The position numbers and the translations under genes were made by a program. This document shows, one piece after another, positions 26,225-35,898 of a stretch of DNA of 64,000 nucleotides (position 1 is its first letter; each line of letters starts with the position of its first letter). The notes under the pieces were generated by a model. That model was not told where the DNA came from and searched no databases. It was given only the letters and a program-made list of their open reading frames with translations. Origin of the DNA: Spirochaetia bacterium (lineage in GTDB: Bacteria; Spirochaetota; Spirochaetia; Treponematales; Breznakiellaceae); contig BNUY01000002.1 in assembly GCA_025997715.1 (NCBI GenBank), positions 4,064 to 68,063 on the forward strand, written 5' to 3'.

Positions 26225-27229
26225 CTAAACTACTTTTGTACCGCAACTTCCACAAAACTTGGCTGTTGGCCTTATTGGTTTACCGCATGCGTAACAAACT
26301 TTTTCTTTCGGCAGAGAAAGCGCTTGTTCTGAAGAATCTTGAGGTTTAATTTTATCAAAATATTTAGGCAGCAGTGAAAATATTGATTCGATTTTTACGC
26401 TATAAAGATCTATAGATTCTTTATAGGGCTTTGGAATATCACTAAAAAATGCACATTTATAACTTATTTCACTTAAATTATTTATTAGGCGCTGTATTTG
26501 TTTTCCATATTCTACCGATTGTTCTCGTACCATCCCAGGAAATGTTTTATTACAATCTTTGATAAATAATTCTGCATTCTCTATATTTACCAGTGCTGCG
26601 GCGGTTGATGATAATTTAGTATTCAATGATTTGGCATTATTTTCAAGATTTACCACACTTTTTGCAAGTTTTTCAAAAGTATTATTACAGATAGCAATAT
26701 TATTTGCAAGTACTCCAGTACGGGTATTTTCATTTTTTATGTAGTCATCTATAAAGTCTATAGTTTTATTAGTATTACTCTGTAATGCAGCTAAATCATT
26801 TTGCATATTAACACTCAGATGATTAAAGGTCTCCAAAACCCTAATTTTATTAAGATTTATTTCATTCATAGTATTAAAGAATTCAAAAAGAGGATTGACG
26901 ACTTGCTGTTTTGTTTTTGCCTCGTTAGTATCTTCACAATGATATTTATTAAGCAAATGCTCAAGCACAAAGGACAATGCAAATATAATGCAGCAAAATA
27001 TCAAACTAGTTTCTGATGTACCGTGTATTAAAAGATTAAATGAAGAAATAATCATAGCAAATATGCCGAGCGGTAAATATGTTTTTATAAAGACAGCGAA
27101 TAATTTTTGCTGCATAAGAGCCATTAAACCAGTATATTTTTGGTGAGTAATTTTAAAAAATGCAACATAAAAGGTCGCAGATAAGGCGGAAAGCCCAAAG
27201 AATAGAATGGCAATGATTTGTAAAATCAT
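26225..27229 (-). CDS. Membrane coiled-coil protein with C-terminal zinc ribbon
   Basis: A 334-residue protein. Membrane helices lie at about 1-25 (MILQIIAILFFGLSALSATF), 45-65 and 70-90. A coiled-coil region covers about 110-260 (including NMQNDLAALQSNTNKTIDFI). A zinc ribbon closes the protein (VCYACGKPIRPTAKFCGSCG). The ATG at 27229 overlaps the preceding stop (TAATATG) and has AAGGAA upstream. The order helix-coil-ribbon is the reverse of the next gene's ribbon-helix-coil. Function unknown; likely an envelope-anchored scaffold. Confidence 0.8.
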   Translation of the reverse strand: MILQIIAILFFGLSALSATFYVAFFKITHQKYTGLMALMQQKLFAVFIKTYLPLGIFAMIISSFNLLIHGTSETSLIFCCIIFALSFVLEHLLNKYHCEDTNEAKTKQQVVNPLFEFFNTMNEINLNKIRVLETFNHLSVNMQNDLAALQSNTNKTIDFIDDYIKNENTRTGVLANNIAICNNTFEKLAKSVVNLENNAKSLNTKLSSTAAALVNIENAELFIKDCNKTFPGMVREQSVEYGKQIQRLINNLSEISYKCAFFSDIPKPYKESIDLYSVKIESIFSLLPKYFDKIKPQDSSEQALSLPKEKVCYACGKPIRPTAKFCGSCGTKVV

Positions 27230-27230
27230 A

Positions 27231-28361
27231 TTATGGTTCCTTCTTTGATAAATTTTCCGAAAGAATCTTGCAAATCTCAAAAAAACGTTCATAAGATTTG
27301 GATAGTTCCGCGGCATTTTTTGTTAAGGTTTCTTCTATATTTGTAAATGTCCGGTTCACATTATTTTGAAGGTCTGTCGTAATATTTCCTAGAATATGTG
27401 CAACTTCCTTTTCGGTACAATTTGATTGTTCTATTATTGAGTGCCGAAATTGATTTAGTCCATCAGATAATTTATTCATAGCTTCTATATTTATACTATT
27501 TGTAGCAGTTAATTTTGGCATAGATTTTTTCCATTCTTCCATTGACAAAGCTATATTATTTAAGTTCTTATACAAGGTTTCAATGCTCCCATTGTTCTTA
27601 TCCAATGCTTGAATGATATTTTCGATACTGACTATTTCACCGTTCATTCGAGAGGCTGTTAAGTTCTCAAGTTTCTGGGCTAATGTCTCATTTGATTTAG
27701 CCAAATTCTCAGATTGCTGTGAATAGACATTTTGCAAATTTGCAATAGTATTATTCAATAATACTATTGATGTAGAATTAGTTTCCTCCGATAATTTCAA
27801 GCTAATAGCATTTATTACTATAGAATCAAGATTGAGTATCATTTCATACCAGTTTATATAAAAATGTTCGGCAAAGGCCTCATAATTACCTTCAAGAACG
27901 CGCTTTAATGCAGCAATCAATACATACCAGATAAACTGCACGGTGAAAAGTAATTCCACATTGGATATGCCACTATTATTTAATTGAGCTATAAGTAATA
28001 TTGCAGGTACAATAAAGCTCGCAAGGAATATATTAGCTAGAAACTTATTTTGAAGGCTTTTGTATAAAAAGAGATAGAATTCTTTGTTTGCAATCTTCCC
28101 ATTTTCTGCATCCTTGCAAATTCGGTTCAGTATTTTAAGAATATGGTTTTTTTTCATTTTCTTATCAAGGGAATTAGCAAATTCTGCCGCGTTGTTTTTT
28201 ACAATTAATGTATTGGCATCAGGGGAATACTCTGGTTCAAGACTTAGTCCTGTTAAATCTTTTAGTTCTTTTGTAATACGAATCCGTCGAAAGAATATTA
28301 TTACCGGTAAAAGAAATAAAAAGATAAACCCGAGGCTGTACACAAATGCAAAGTTATCCAT
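27231..28361 (-). CDS. Multi-pass membrane protein with long coiled-coil tail
   Basis: About 376 residues. There is one hydrophobic helix at the N-terminus (FVYSLGFIFLFLLPVIIFF), a soluble stretch, then a hairpin of two helices near residues 110-160 (NIFLASFIVPAILLIAQLN and LLFTVQFIWYVLIAAL). A tail of about 200 residues follows, rich in Asn, Leu and Glu with heptads. This topology recalls MotA/TolQ/ZorA-like proteins, but no motif of that family is evident. ATG at 28361 has GGGA nine bases upstream; ATG at 28367 is an alternative. Confidence 0.75.
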   Translation of the reverse strand: MDNFAFVYSLGFIFLFLLPVIIFFRRIRITKELKDLTGLSLEPEYSPDANTLIVKNNAAEFANSLDKKMKKNHILKILNRICKDAENGKIANKEFYLFLYKSLQNKFLANIFLASFIVPAILLIAQLNNSGISNVELLFTVQFIWYVLIAALKRVLEGNYEAFAEHFYINWYEMILNLDSIVINAISLKLSEETNSTSIVLLNNTIANLQNVYSQQSENLAKSNETLAQKLENLTASRMNGEIVSIENIIQALDKNNGSIETLYKNLNNIALSMEEWKKSMPKLTATNSINIEAMNKLSDGLNQFRHSIIEQSNCTEKEVAHILGNITTDLQNNVNRTFTNIEETLTKNAAELSKSYERFFEICKILSENLSKKEP

Positions 28362-28376
28362 AAACATTATTCCCAA

Positions 28377-29003
28377 TCATAGAATTTTTAATTCTCCCTT
28401 AAACTCAATATAACCTGAATTAGTCATTTCACACGGAGTAATTATCTTTATTTTATTTTTCCCTTTTTCGTTAAGCATACTTTGTTCCATTTTATACAAA
28501 GCAGATATGTCGGTCATTTGATCGAAGAAACATGGATTTGGTAACAAATATTTTCTTGATCCTTCGCGGTTTGTAATCCATTTTGTCTCTTCCGGTGTTT
28601 GAATCAACTGCTGTGTCGTACGTATCCTAAAATCACCCGCAAGGAAAGTAAATGCTGCCGGTAAACCTACCAGCGGATTCACCGCCCATTTGTTAAAAAG
28701 GGTTATAACATGATCGGATTCAGCTTTTCGTTCCTGTTCCTCCTTTTTTTCAAATATTTCCAACCGGCCAGAAAGATTTTGTATTTGTTTTGCACATTCA
28801 GCTAGTACCTTTTCCAGCGTAGCGATTCTTGATTCTTTCTCAGCAAGTGCACGGACGATCTCTTCGTTACGAGTATGATATTTTTTGTTATTTTCATTGA
28901 TTGCAGGTATAGCATTAAGCCATGCTTTATACTTTGGACCCAATTCAGAGATAAGATGAGCATCAATAAATTGTTTAAGAGTTAGTTCTATTTCTCCTGC
29001 CAT
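28377..29003 (-). CDS. Coiled-coil protein with operon-specific C-terminal domain (short paralogue)
   Basis: A 208-residue soluble protein. The N-terminal half is helical with a coiled coil (ESRIATLEKVLAECAKQI). The C-terminal 105 residues form a domain shared with the next gene upstream: FNKWAVNPL, GDFRIRT, KWITNREGSRKYLLPNP, QMTDISALY, GKNKIKIITPCEM and IEFKGELKIL. I do not recognise this domain. The start ATG overlaps the preceding stop (TAATG), indicating coupled translation. No signal or membrane helix, unlike its larger paralogue. Confidence 0.8.
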   Translation of the reverse strand: MAGEIELTLKQFIDAHLISELGPKYKAWLNAIPAINENNKKYHTRNEEIVRALAEKESRIATLEKVLAECAKQIQNLSGRLEIFEKKEEQERKAESDHVITLFNKWAVNPLVGLPAAFTFLAGDFRIRTTQQLIQTPEETKWITNREGSRKYLLPNPCFFDQMTDISALYKMEQSMLNEKGKNKIKIITPCEMTNSGYIEFKGELKIL

Positions 29004-30430
29004 TATAGAATTTCTAACTCGCCTTTAAACTCTATAAAACCGGCTTCGATCATTTCACAGGGTTTAACAACCTTTATTTTATTTTGACCTTTTCCTTTAA
29101 GTTTTGCCTGATCCATTTCATATAGGGTGGATATGTCGGTCATTTGGTTGAAGGAACAAGGATTTGGAAACAAGTATTTTTTCATTCCCTCACGATTTGT
29201 GATCCACTTTGTCTCAGTAAAACTCTCTTTTATACTGTGCTTTGTCCGTATTTTTATATCCCCTTCGATGTAGTAAAAAGCCTTCGGTAAGTCGCTTGAC
29301 GGATTTCCCGCCCATTTATTAAACACATCCAGGGGGTCAAGTGCGCCGCTTGCGATGTTTTTGGTTATTTGCAAATCTGAATTCAAGCTACTCAGGCTAT
29401 CAACCTTTTCCTTAATTTGATCTAGCTCTCGTTCAAAATTTCTTTGCCTGGATGATAAACTATTTATTTGCTCTTTTGTCTCACTTGAAGATGTATTGTC
29501 ACGCTGAGGAATTGACAAAAAACTGTTAAGAGGTTTTTTGTCAACATTATGCTGTAACTGTTCTATGTCGTGAGTGTTGTTTTCAACAGTTTCCTTCAAA
29601 GAGCGAATCTTTTTTGCCTTAGAATTGCTTACTAAAAGGATGGATACTATAATTAATACCAATAACAGTACAGAAATACCTAATAGAATGAATTGAAAAT
29701 TGATTTGTGTCTCTAGTTTAATCATCATTGTATTTAACTCCTCTATTCTTTCGTTAAAAATTTTAAATAACGATGTCCATTTTGCATAAACAATCACATC
29801 TCTTTCAATTCGAGTATTTTCTGTAAATTCCTTATTATTCTCAATCCAGCAGTCAAATTTATATCCTTCTTTCACAGGCATATCGGGTAGTTTACCAACA
29901 GTTTCATTATACCTGACCTGTATTGATTCTATATCATTGCCACCGTTTGTATTAAATGTCACGGTGAATCTTTGAACATCCCAATGAGCAATAACATTCT
30001 TATTATCATCTATTCGTGTTTTTTCCGTAAATTCAACATCATCATCCGTAAACCATCCGAGAAAATTATAACCATTCTTTTCAGGATTGTTTGGTAATTT
30101 AATCGTTTTTCCAGCATCTACCTCTATTGGATAAATCTTATTACCTCCTTGTGTATCAAAAGTTATCAGATATTTGCTGGGAGTCTTTGGTTTATTATCG
30201 GACGTTACAGAGCGGGAAGATGATGGCTTTGGCTGAACTTCGTCTTTTTTCGCCGGTGCAGGAGATGCTTTTGATGGAGCAGCAGCGTCGATGGCTGGTG
30301 AAGGTTCTACTGTAGCGGCGGATGCTCCATCCTGGTTAGCACCAGGTTGCGGTTCCGATGGCTGAGTAAAGGCAAGGCTGCAACAGATCGTAAATAGAAA
30401 TGCAAAAGCGATTAGCCTAATCTTTTCCAT
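29003..30430 (-). CDS. Exported/anchored InlB-repeat, coiled-coil protein with operon-specific C-terminal domain (long paralogue)
   Basis: A 475-residue protein with a signal peptide (AFLFTICCSLAFTQ) and a Pro/Ala/Ser linker. Two InlB/Listeria-Bacteroides repeats lie at about 85-225 (ITFDTQGGNKIYPIEV, NGYNFLGWFTDD, then TFNTNGGNDIESIQVRY). A membrane helix at about 245-270 is followed by a coiled coil and the same C-terminal domain as the short paralogue (FNKWAGNPSSDLPKAF, KWITNREGMKKYLFPNP, IEFKGELEIL). The repeats would face outward and the shared domain inward. It overlaps the end of the tubulin/actin gene by 19 bases, with GGAGG before the ATG. Confidence 0.82.
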   Translation of the reverse strand: MEKIRLIAFAFLFTICCSLAFTQPSEPQPGANQDGASAATVEPSPAIDAAAPSKASPAPAKKDEVQPKPSSSRSVTSDNKPKTPSKYLITFDTQGGNKIYPIEVDAGKTIKLPNNPEKNGYNFLGWFTDDDVEFTEKTRIDDNKNVIAHWDVQRFTVTFNTNGGNDIESIQVRYNETVGKLPDMPVKEGYKFDCWIENNKEFTENTRIERDVIVYAKWTSLFKIFNERIEELNTMMIKLETQINFQFILLGISVLLLVLIIVSILLVSNSKAKKIRSLKETVENNTHDIEQLQHNVDKKPLNSFLSIPQRDNTSSSETKEQINSLSSRQRNFERELDQIKEKVDSLSSLNSDLQITKNIASGALDPLDVFNKWAGNPSSDLPKAFYYIEGDIKIRTKHSIKESFTETKWITNREGMKKYLFPNPCSFNQMTDISTLYEMDQAKLKGKGQNKIKVVKPCEMIEAGFIEFKGELEIL

Positions 30431-33400
30431 AAATAATCCTCCGCATATATTTGCAAAAACACCTTTAACATTATGATAAAAGGAGGTTCAAAACGATCTT
30501 CTCCAAGAACATTTTCAAATTCTACCTTTATCATGTTCCACAAGGATTTCTTGGAAGCGGTAAACCAATCCAAATCTATGGGCGTCATATCATTGCGTGT
30601 CTTTGCGGCGATCCGGTTAAAGAAGGTAATAAAGGACTCAAGATCATTTAGGTCCTGATTGATTTCCACTTTTAATACCTTGGGTGAAGCAAAAAATTGG
30701 TCTTTGTATGTATCAACAAATTGATCAGCTCTTAAAGTCTGTTTCTGGTCACCGTTTTTAACAACAATATTACAGCCCATGTAAATATCAGGATCAGTTA
30801 CCTTAGCGGTGTTTTTTGGCTTGCCATCAGCATCAAGGTTACAAATCATTCCTATGGCCGTTTCAGTTTTTGCCGTTACCTCAGCAAACTGCGGGATAAG
30901 TTTTATTGAAAGCGAGGTTCGTTCCTTAATAAGATTTTCAGCCTCGCCATAGATAAACTCACAATAAGCGCCTATCCATGACGTTAATTTGGAGCCCTTG
31001 CCGGAAAGTCCCAACACTATTTCCGTGATGTCATTGTCGATTTTTCGCTCTGCAGGAGTTTTGTCATTCAAAAGAGATGCGATGATATTGGCTACATAAT
31101 ACATGAGCCCTGAATAGGCGATAAGGACGCAATACTTAAAGTTTTTAAACGCTTCATTGTCTTTCCCTTCCATGTTTTCAAGACGATTGACCAGCGACGT
31201 ATAATGCTCAAAAAGAACAGTTTCAATAAGGAATTTGAGTTTATCATCCGTCATTCCCCTATTATTGGTGAGATCAGAGAGCATTGTATATATTTTGTCA
31301 TCTTTCTGTTCGGTGGTAACCGCTTTCCTTACCGATGGACGATCCAGCAACTTTTTTAGCGGCTCTATAAACATATTGCGTGAGGCAAAGTGTACCGATG
31401 TCTGGAAGAGATGTTTTGTTTTTACCCAAATCGAAACATCGGTTGAGCCGCCGCCAATATCTATACAGAAGAACACCCTGTGCAGGGGATTTTTGTAGTT
31501 AAAATAATAGGCCGCTGCGATACTTTCTGTTAAGAGATTTTCCGGGTCGTTGAAGGTCAAATCAATGGCTGTTTCGCTTGATAACTGAGTTATAATATTC
31601 TTTAGCCGACTACAAAATTCCCCCTTCGCGCCGGGGCCAAAAGCTGTGGGATACGAAAAGAAAAAGTTAATATTTCGTACACCTTTTTCTGCTGCTTGGT
31701 ACACAATCTGGGTAAGAAGCTGGTTCAAATATTTTGCGGCATTTGATTTGCTGCCTTCCCACTTAATATTGGTCAAGAGCCTTTCCTTTCTGCCCTCCTG
31801 TGTATTCATGATCTTGAAGTTCTCATAGTTATGCCAGAATATACGTTCCCCCGAAAATAATGTTGCATCATCATTGCTTAATGATGTGTCCATTTTCTCC
31901 AGCGCCGTTGAAAATCCGTTTTGTTTAAAACATTGCTTGTCAAGGAAATAGAGTTCATAGCTTTTATCTCCGTTGTCAGAGAGTATTTTAAGGTCATTAT
32001 CAAACTCGAATTCCTCCGCTGTATCGTTTCCTTCCCTCCATTCGTATTCTTTTAGCAACTGAACGAATTTCGGCGTTGTATCAGCCGTACTGGTATAAAA
32101 CGCCGTTGTGGATGTGGTGCCAAAATCAATACCAACATTCCATCGTACAGCCCCTGCATTTACCGATTTCGGTTTCGCTAAAAATACCATCCCACGGTAA
32201 ATAGGTGAGCTTTCGGTTTTTTCGTTAATTGTAAACGCCGAAGGAAGGCTCGTATATCGGCGGTAATAGAACTCATACAGAACAGTTTGAAGTGTCGAAA
32301 GATTCCGTTCCCCTGCTAAAGGGGTTGAGTTATCTTCAAAGAAGGGCTTCAAATCAAGAACCGGAATACCGCGATAATTAGGTTCGATACAGAAACAGTT
32401 ATAACGCCGCCACGTGTTCTCTCTGTTTGTATTTTTTATTTCCGCATAAGGCCACAAACTCCAAAATGGAATGAGGTTTTTCTCCCTAATTCGGCAAACA
32501 CCATTTTGTTGAGAGCCTTCAACGGATATATCATCATTGTTTTTCATACGATACTCTTTGCGTATCGTATGATTGCCAAGTTTACCACTCAGCTTTATCG
32601 TAAGGCTTACCGTAATTTTTTCCTGGTCGCTGGTTAATGATACCATCCGATTAAGTGTTTCAGCGGAATACAATTCGAGAAGCTCCGCATTAATAGGCCA
32701 TATCACTTCATAGAGAGAAAGGGAGCTATTATTTGGCATGGCATGAATAATCGCAGCTCCTTCTTTTTTAACCATTATCATGGAATCGCAGAGAAGTTCA
32801 TCCGCATAGAGCAGCTTGATGCCCCCATTTTGTATGGTATTTTTGTATTTACCAATTGTCCCCTGGGTGATCTGATTATACATGAGGTTTTCGGTTACAA
32901 AATGATGAGCAGCCTCTGCGCTCGCTGAATTTATCCCGCAAATATTAAGCCCGATAAGAGCCACTCGGGCCCCGCCTTTAGTACCTTCCATAATAAAGGG
33001 TAGTTCAACGTTCGCGGTGTTAGGCGATAAAACCATTTCAGTAAAAAGAGAATAGACCGAATTAACCTTGTTTTTCTTCTCCGGTTCTATTGCAAGGTTT
33101 GTATTTGGTGTTGCCGTTCCAAGTTCTGTAATATATTTATCAAGCAGCTTTTGCAGATTTGCAATTATGCTGCTCTTATTTGTTGCCGCTTCCTGGGTGA
33201 TTATTGTCTTAAGCTCAGAAAGAAACAATTTTAGGGCGTACTTTGCGTCACGGTTTAATGTTTGACTTTGATCCTTAAAATAATTGTCCGGACTCAGGAA
33301 ATCACCGTTTTCGTTTACGATGCTTGGAGCTATCTTGTTAAGTTTTGTTTTAGTTGCAGGATCCAGCAAATAGGCGGGACAAACAAAAGTGTTATTGGCA

Positions 33401-35400
33401 AGAAACGCTACTGTTTTGCCGTCTAATGATAAGCGATAACACTTTACCCAGTTTTGATTGTTAAAAATATAGCTTGTCGGATGGAGTGTCTCTATCTCAC
33501 TTAGGAATTCACCGCTGCTTAATGCAAGCGGTTCCAATTTAAGACCGGCATTTTCGTAGAGGCATACTTTTCGTAATACCAAAAGAGCAATGACTCCGCA
33601 CCATTCCTTATACACCCCTTTATTGATTGCGGAAAACTTTGGCTCGGTAAGGGTGAGTTCATTCATGATGAAGATAGACCAGGGGGACGGAATAGAAATA
33701 TCATTTTTCGTAAATGATTCAGATACGGCAAGCGGTAAACCATCGGCAATATCAGTAAGTAGCTTTGCCTCACTCTTAGCCCATAGTTTTGTACCCGCAG
33801 GAGGACGTGTAAAGGTGACCTTGTTTTCTCTCGATAAATACGCCACATAATCATAGTTCAGAGGCTCCGGCGGTTTTTTCCCGAAGTTAAAAATCTTTTT
33901 CTCTTTCTTTTTCATTATATCTAAGAGATGTGCAAATAAAGCGGCGAATCCCTTACCATTTTCATTTGCAGAAGGAGGAGAGCAAAAATAAGCATATATT
34001 TTATCACTCTTTTTACTGTTGCCGTCGTTATACACCAGGTTATCGAAATCGGCAACTTTATCATCTTCGACTGGCGTATTATCAAACAGACTCGGATAAT
34101 TGGCACTAAAAAGACGAACACGAGTATCCGCTTCCCAAATTAGCTCATTGGTGTTTTGGTTGATTTCGTTCTTGTTACGCTTATGAATATCAAAAAACCA
34201 AGTCACAAGCAATTCAAGATAACTGCGAATGTTTTCGTACACAAGATTATTTTTACCATCACGCAGTTTATCAAGCGCCGTTTCAGCGCCTTTATCATAA
34301 AAATTTTGCCATACACCAGCCGCAATACCATGTGCTAACTGTGGATAGAGCACTTTATTATAGAAGATAGCAGATTTTATCACCGTCTGAATCTTTTGCG
34401 GTAAATCAGGAAGAATTTTTTGCAACATTTCCCATGTATAGAAATAAGTATTATCTTTTACCCCACGTTCAGCGCTGATAATTTTTCCATCTTCCCGATC
34501 ATCTGATGCCGTGATAAAGTCGATGAGAGCGGTCGCGGCAAAAAGCTCAATAGGATGAGCCTTGTTTATCTGGGTTGAGGAGCCGCGCGAAGCACGTTCA
34601 AAAGAGAAATTAGATTCCGGCTCTCCGATGACATAGAGCGCATTTGTTTTTTTAAACTGTTCCTGCCGGTAATAATAATAGAGTGATGCTTTTGCCTTTA
34701 TGTGAAAATTGGAGCTATCTGGCTGTAACAAACCTTCTTCCGCTATTTTTCCTACCGCTGCAAAATAGGGATTGAGCATCAAAACCGCTAATTTAAATTT
34801 AGCTTCCTTTTGTCTATCGTGAAGCAGATCAAGTAAAACAGGAATAGCGGACGCACCGGTACCGCCAAAGATAGAACCTGCAACAACGACGAAATCATTA
34901 TCGTTTAAAGCGGCAATCTGCTTTTCCCATACTTCGCTTTTTTTAAGAATATCGGTTACAATCAAGGTTCCGATAGCTGTGTGTCCATAAAACCCCTGAT
35001 CAAACTCCGTTTCTATTTCCTCATTAGTGTATAAAAAACGTATAAATGTATCGTCCGGTTTATCCGCATATTGCGAAATGTTAAAGGTCTTGCTCAGACT
35101 CTTTTTTTCATCGTGATAGAGGCTTATATTAAGCTTTGGATCAAGAGCTTCTATGGGAACAAGTCCAAGGCTGCCAGCGCCGTTTAATGCATCATAATAC
35201 CGCTCATAAGCGTCAAGTGTTTTTTTGGTTAACCCAAAGTTGCCGTTAGAATCATCCGCATCAATACTCAGAGCGCTTATTTTATTTATCTCGTGCTTCC
35301 CCAAGTTGCCGGAAAACGCTCCACAAGCGGCCAGATGAATAACGGCGTTTAATATCTTGTGTCCTGTACCGCCAACGGTGATAATGTGTAACTTAGACAT
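30412..35400 (-). CDS. Giant fusion of a tubulin/FtsZ-like domain with an actin/Hsp70-like ATPase domain
   Basis: 1662 residues, no membrane segment. The N-terminal domain has tubulin-superfamily motifs: a glycine-rich loop (IITVGGTGHKILNAV, about 6-20), SIDADDSN (45-52), and the signature GSIFGGTGASAIPVLLDLL with GGTGAS at 179-184. The C-terminal part has actin/Hsp70 ATPase motifs: phosphate-1 WNVGIDFGTTST (1087-1098), phosphate-2 IDIGGGSTDVS (1313-1323) and an adenosine-like LGLSGKGSKL (1463-1472). The roughly 600 residues between are unassigned. GGAGGA precedes the ATG. Both nucleotide-binding cores look intact, so it may bind GTP and ATP. It is the core of an eight-gene operon with a vWA-like lipoprotein and membrane coiled-coil proteins. 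Family motifs are seen; polymerisation and role are inference. Confidence 0.85.
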   Translation of the reverse strand: MSKLHIITVGGTGHKILNAVIHLAACGAFSGNLGKHEINKISALSIDADDSNGNFGLTKKTLDAYERYYDALNGAGSLGLVPIEALDPKLNISLYHDEKKSLSKTFNISQYADKPDDTFIRFLYTNEEIETEFDQGFYGHTAIGTLIVTDILKKSEVWEKQIAALNDNDFVVVAGSIFGGTGASAIPVLLDLLHDRQKEAKFKLAVLMLNPYFAAVGKIAEEGLLQPDSSNFHIKAKASLYYYYRQEQFKKTNALYVIGEPESNFSFERASRGSSTQINKAHPIELFAATALIDFITASDDREDGKIISAERGVKDNTYFYTWEMLQKILPDLPQKIQTVIKSAIFYNKVLYPQLAHGIAAGVWQNFYDKGAETALDKLRDGKNNLVYENIRSYLELLVTWFFDIHKRNKNEINQNTNELIWEADTRVRLFSANYPSLFDNTPVEDDKVADFDNLVYNDGNSKKSDKIYAYFCSPPSANENGKGFAALFAHLLDIMKKKEKKIFNFGKKPPEPLNYDYVAYLSRENKVTFTRPPAGTKLWAKSEAKLLTDIADGLPLAVSESFTKNDISIPSPWSIFIMNELTLTEPKFSAINKGVYKEWCGVIALLVLRKVCLYENAGLKLEPLALSSGEFLSEIETLHPTSYIFNNQNWVKCYRLSLDGKTVAFLANNTFVCPAYLLDPATKTKLNKIAPSIVNENGDFLSPDNYFKDQSQTLNRDAKYALKLFLSELKTIITQEAATNKSSIIANLQKLLDKYITELGTATPNTNLAIEPEKKNKVNSVYSLFTEMVLSPNTANVELPFIMEGTKGGARVALIGLNICGINSASAEAAHHFVTENLMYNQITQGTIGKYKNTIQNGGIKLLYADELLCDSMIMVKKEGAAIIHAMPNNSSLSLYEVIWPINAELLELYSAETLNRMVSLTSDQEKITVSLTIKLSGKLGNHTIRKEYRMKNNDDISVEGSQQNGVCRIREKNLIPFWSLWPYAEIKNTNRENTWRRYNCFCIEPNYRGIPVLDLKPFFEDNSTPLAGERNLSTLQTVLYEFYYRRYTSLPSAFTINEKTESSPIYRGMVFLAKPKSVNAGAVRWNVGIDFGTTSTTAFYTSTADTTPKFVQLLKEYEWREGNDTAEEFEFDNDLKILSDNGDKSYELYFLDKQCFKQNGFSTALEKMDTSLSNDDATLFSGERIFWHNYENFKIMNTQEGRKERLLTNIKWEGSKSNAAKYLNQLLTQIVYQAAEKGVRNINFFFSYPTAFGPGAKGEFCSRLKNIITQLSSETAIDLTFNDPENLLTESIAAAYYFNYKNPLHRVFFCIDIGGGSTDVSIWVKTKHLFQTSVHFASRNMFIEPLKKLLDRPSVRKAVTTEQKDDKIYTMLSDLTNNRGMTDDKLKFLIETVLFEHYTSLVNRLENMEGKDNEAFKNFKYCVLIAYSGLMYYVANIIASLLNDKTPAERKIDNDITEIVLGLSGKGSKLTSWIGAYCEFIYGEAENLIKERTSLSIKLIPQFAEVTAKTETAIGMICNLDADGKPKNTAKVTDPDIYMGCNIVVKNGDQKQTLRADQFVDTYKDQFFASPKVLKVEINQDLNDLESFITFFNRIAAKTRNDMTPIDLDWFTASKKSLWNMIKVEFENVLGEDRFEPPFIIMLKVFLQIYAEDYLWKRLG

Positions 35401-35415
35401 AATTCCTCCAAATGG

Positions 35416-35883
35416 TTAATTAACCGTAAACCAGAATGCCCGTTTATATATCGGGGAAACAAACCGTGCAGCAATGATATATGTTACTAAAAACATAATC
35501 GTATGCATTGCTATGAGGATACCAAACGTTGTTCTATCAAGACCGAAAGTCAGGAGAAAATAGATGGGCAGCGCCAGCATAAACGCAATGTTCACAAAAA
35601 AGCCCACGAAAAACTCCGTGTGTTTGATACTAGCATTTGCTCCGCCGATTAAGGCCGGAACAATCAGCAGAAGTATAATATTCACCACGATGCTGACCAC
35701 AAGGCTCACAAACGCGCTTTGCGCTGCATAAACACCCCATATATATCCAACAACGCGGGATGCCTCTCCATGCACCTGGATATAATAGGGATCTATGCCC
35801 ATCTTAAAAAAGACTAACATAAGAACAGGAATCAGAAACCAGGGTAGCACCCAAAGTGATGTTTTAAGATACGTTCCAAACAT
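35416..35883 (-). CDS. Four-helix integral membrane protein
   Basis: A 155-residue protein with about four membrane helices: WVLPWFLIPVLMLVFF near residue 11, then about 50-80, 90-112 and 118-142. No recognised family, and no charged residues of a transporter type inside the helices. It lies between the vWA-like lipoprotein gene and the tubulin/actin gene with 15-base gaps, and may be the membrane dock for the fusion protein. AAGGAGG lies about ten bases before the ATG. Confidence 0.78.
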   Translation of the reverse strand: MFGTYLKTSLWVLPWFLIPVLMLVFFKMGIDPYYIQVHGEASRVVGYIWGVYAAQSAFVSLVVSIVVNIILLLIVPALIGGANASIKHTEFFVGFFVNIAFMLALPIYFLLTFGLDRTTFGILIAMHTIMFLVTYIIAARFVSPIYKRAFWFTVN

Positions 35884-35898
35884 TTTTCTCCAACCTCC

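Noticed and set aside
27231-28361. MotA/ZorA-type proton channel of a Zorya-like defence system
   Set aside because: Helix hairpin plus long tail is similar in outline, but no MotA/TolQ motif, ZorB-type OmpA partner or Zorya helicase/nuclease is present.
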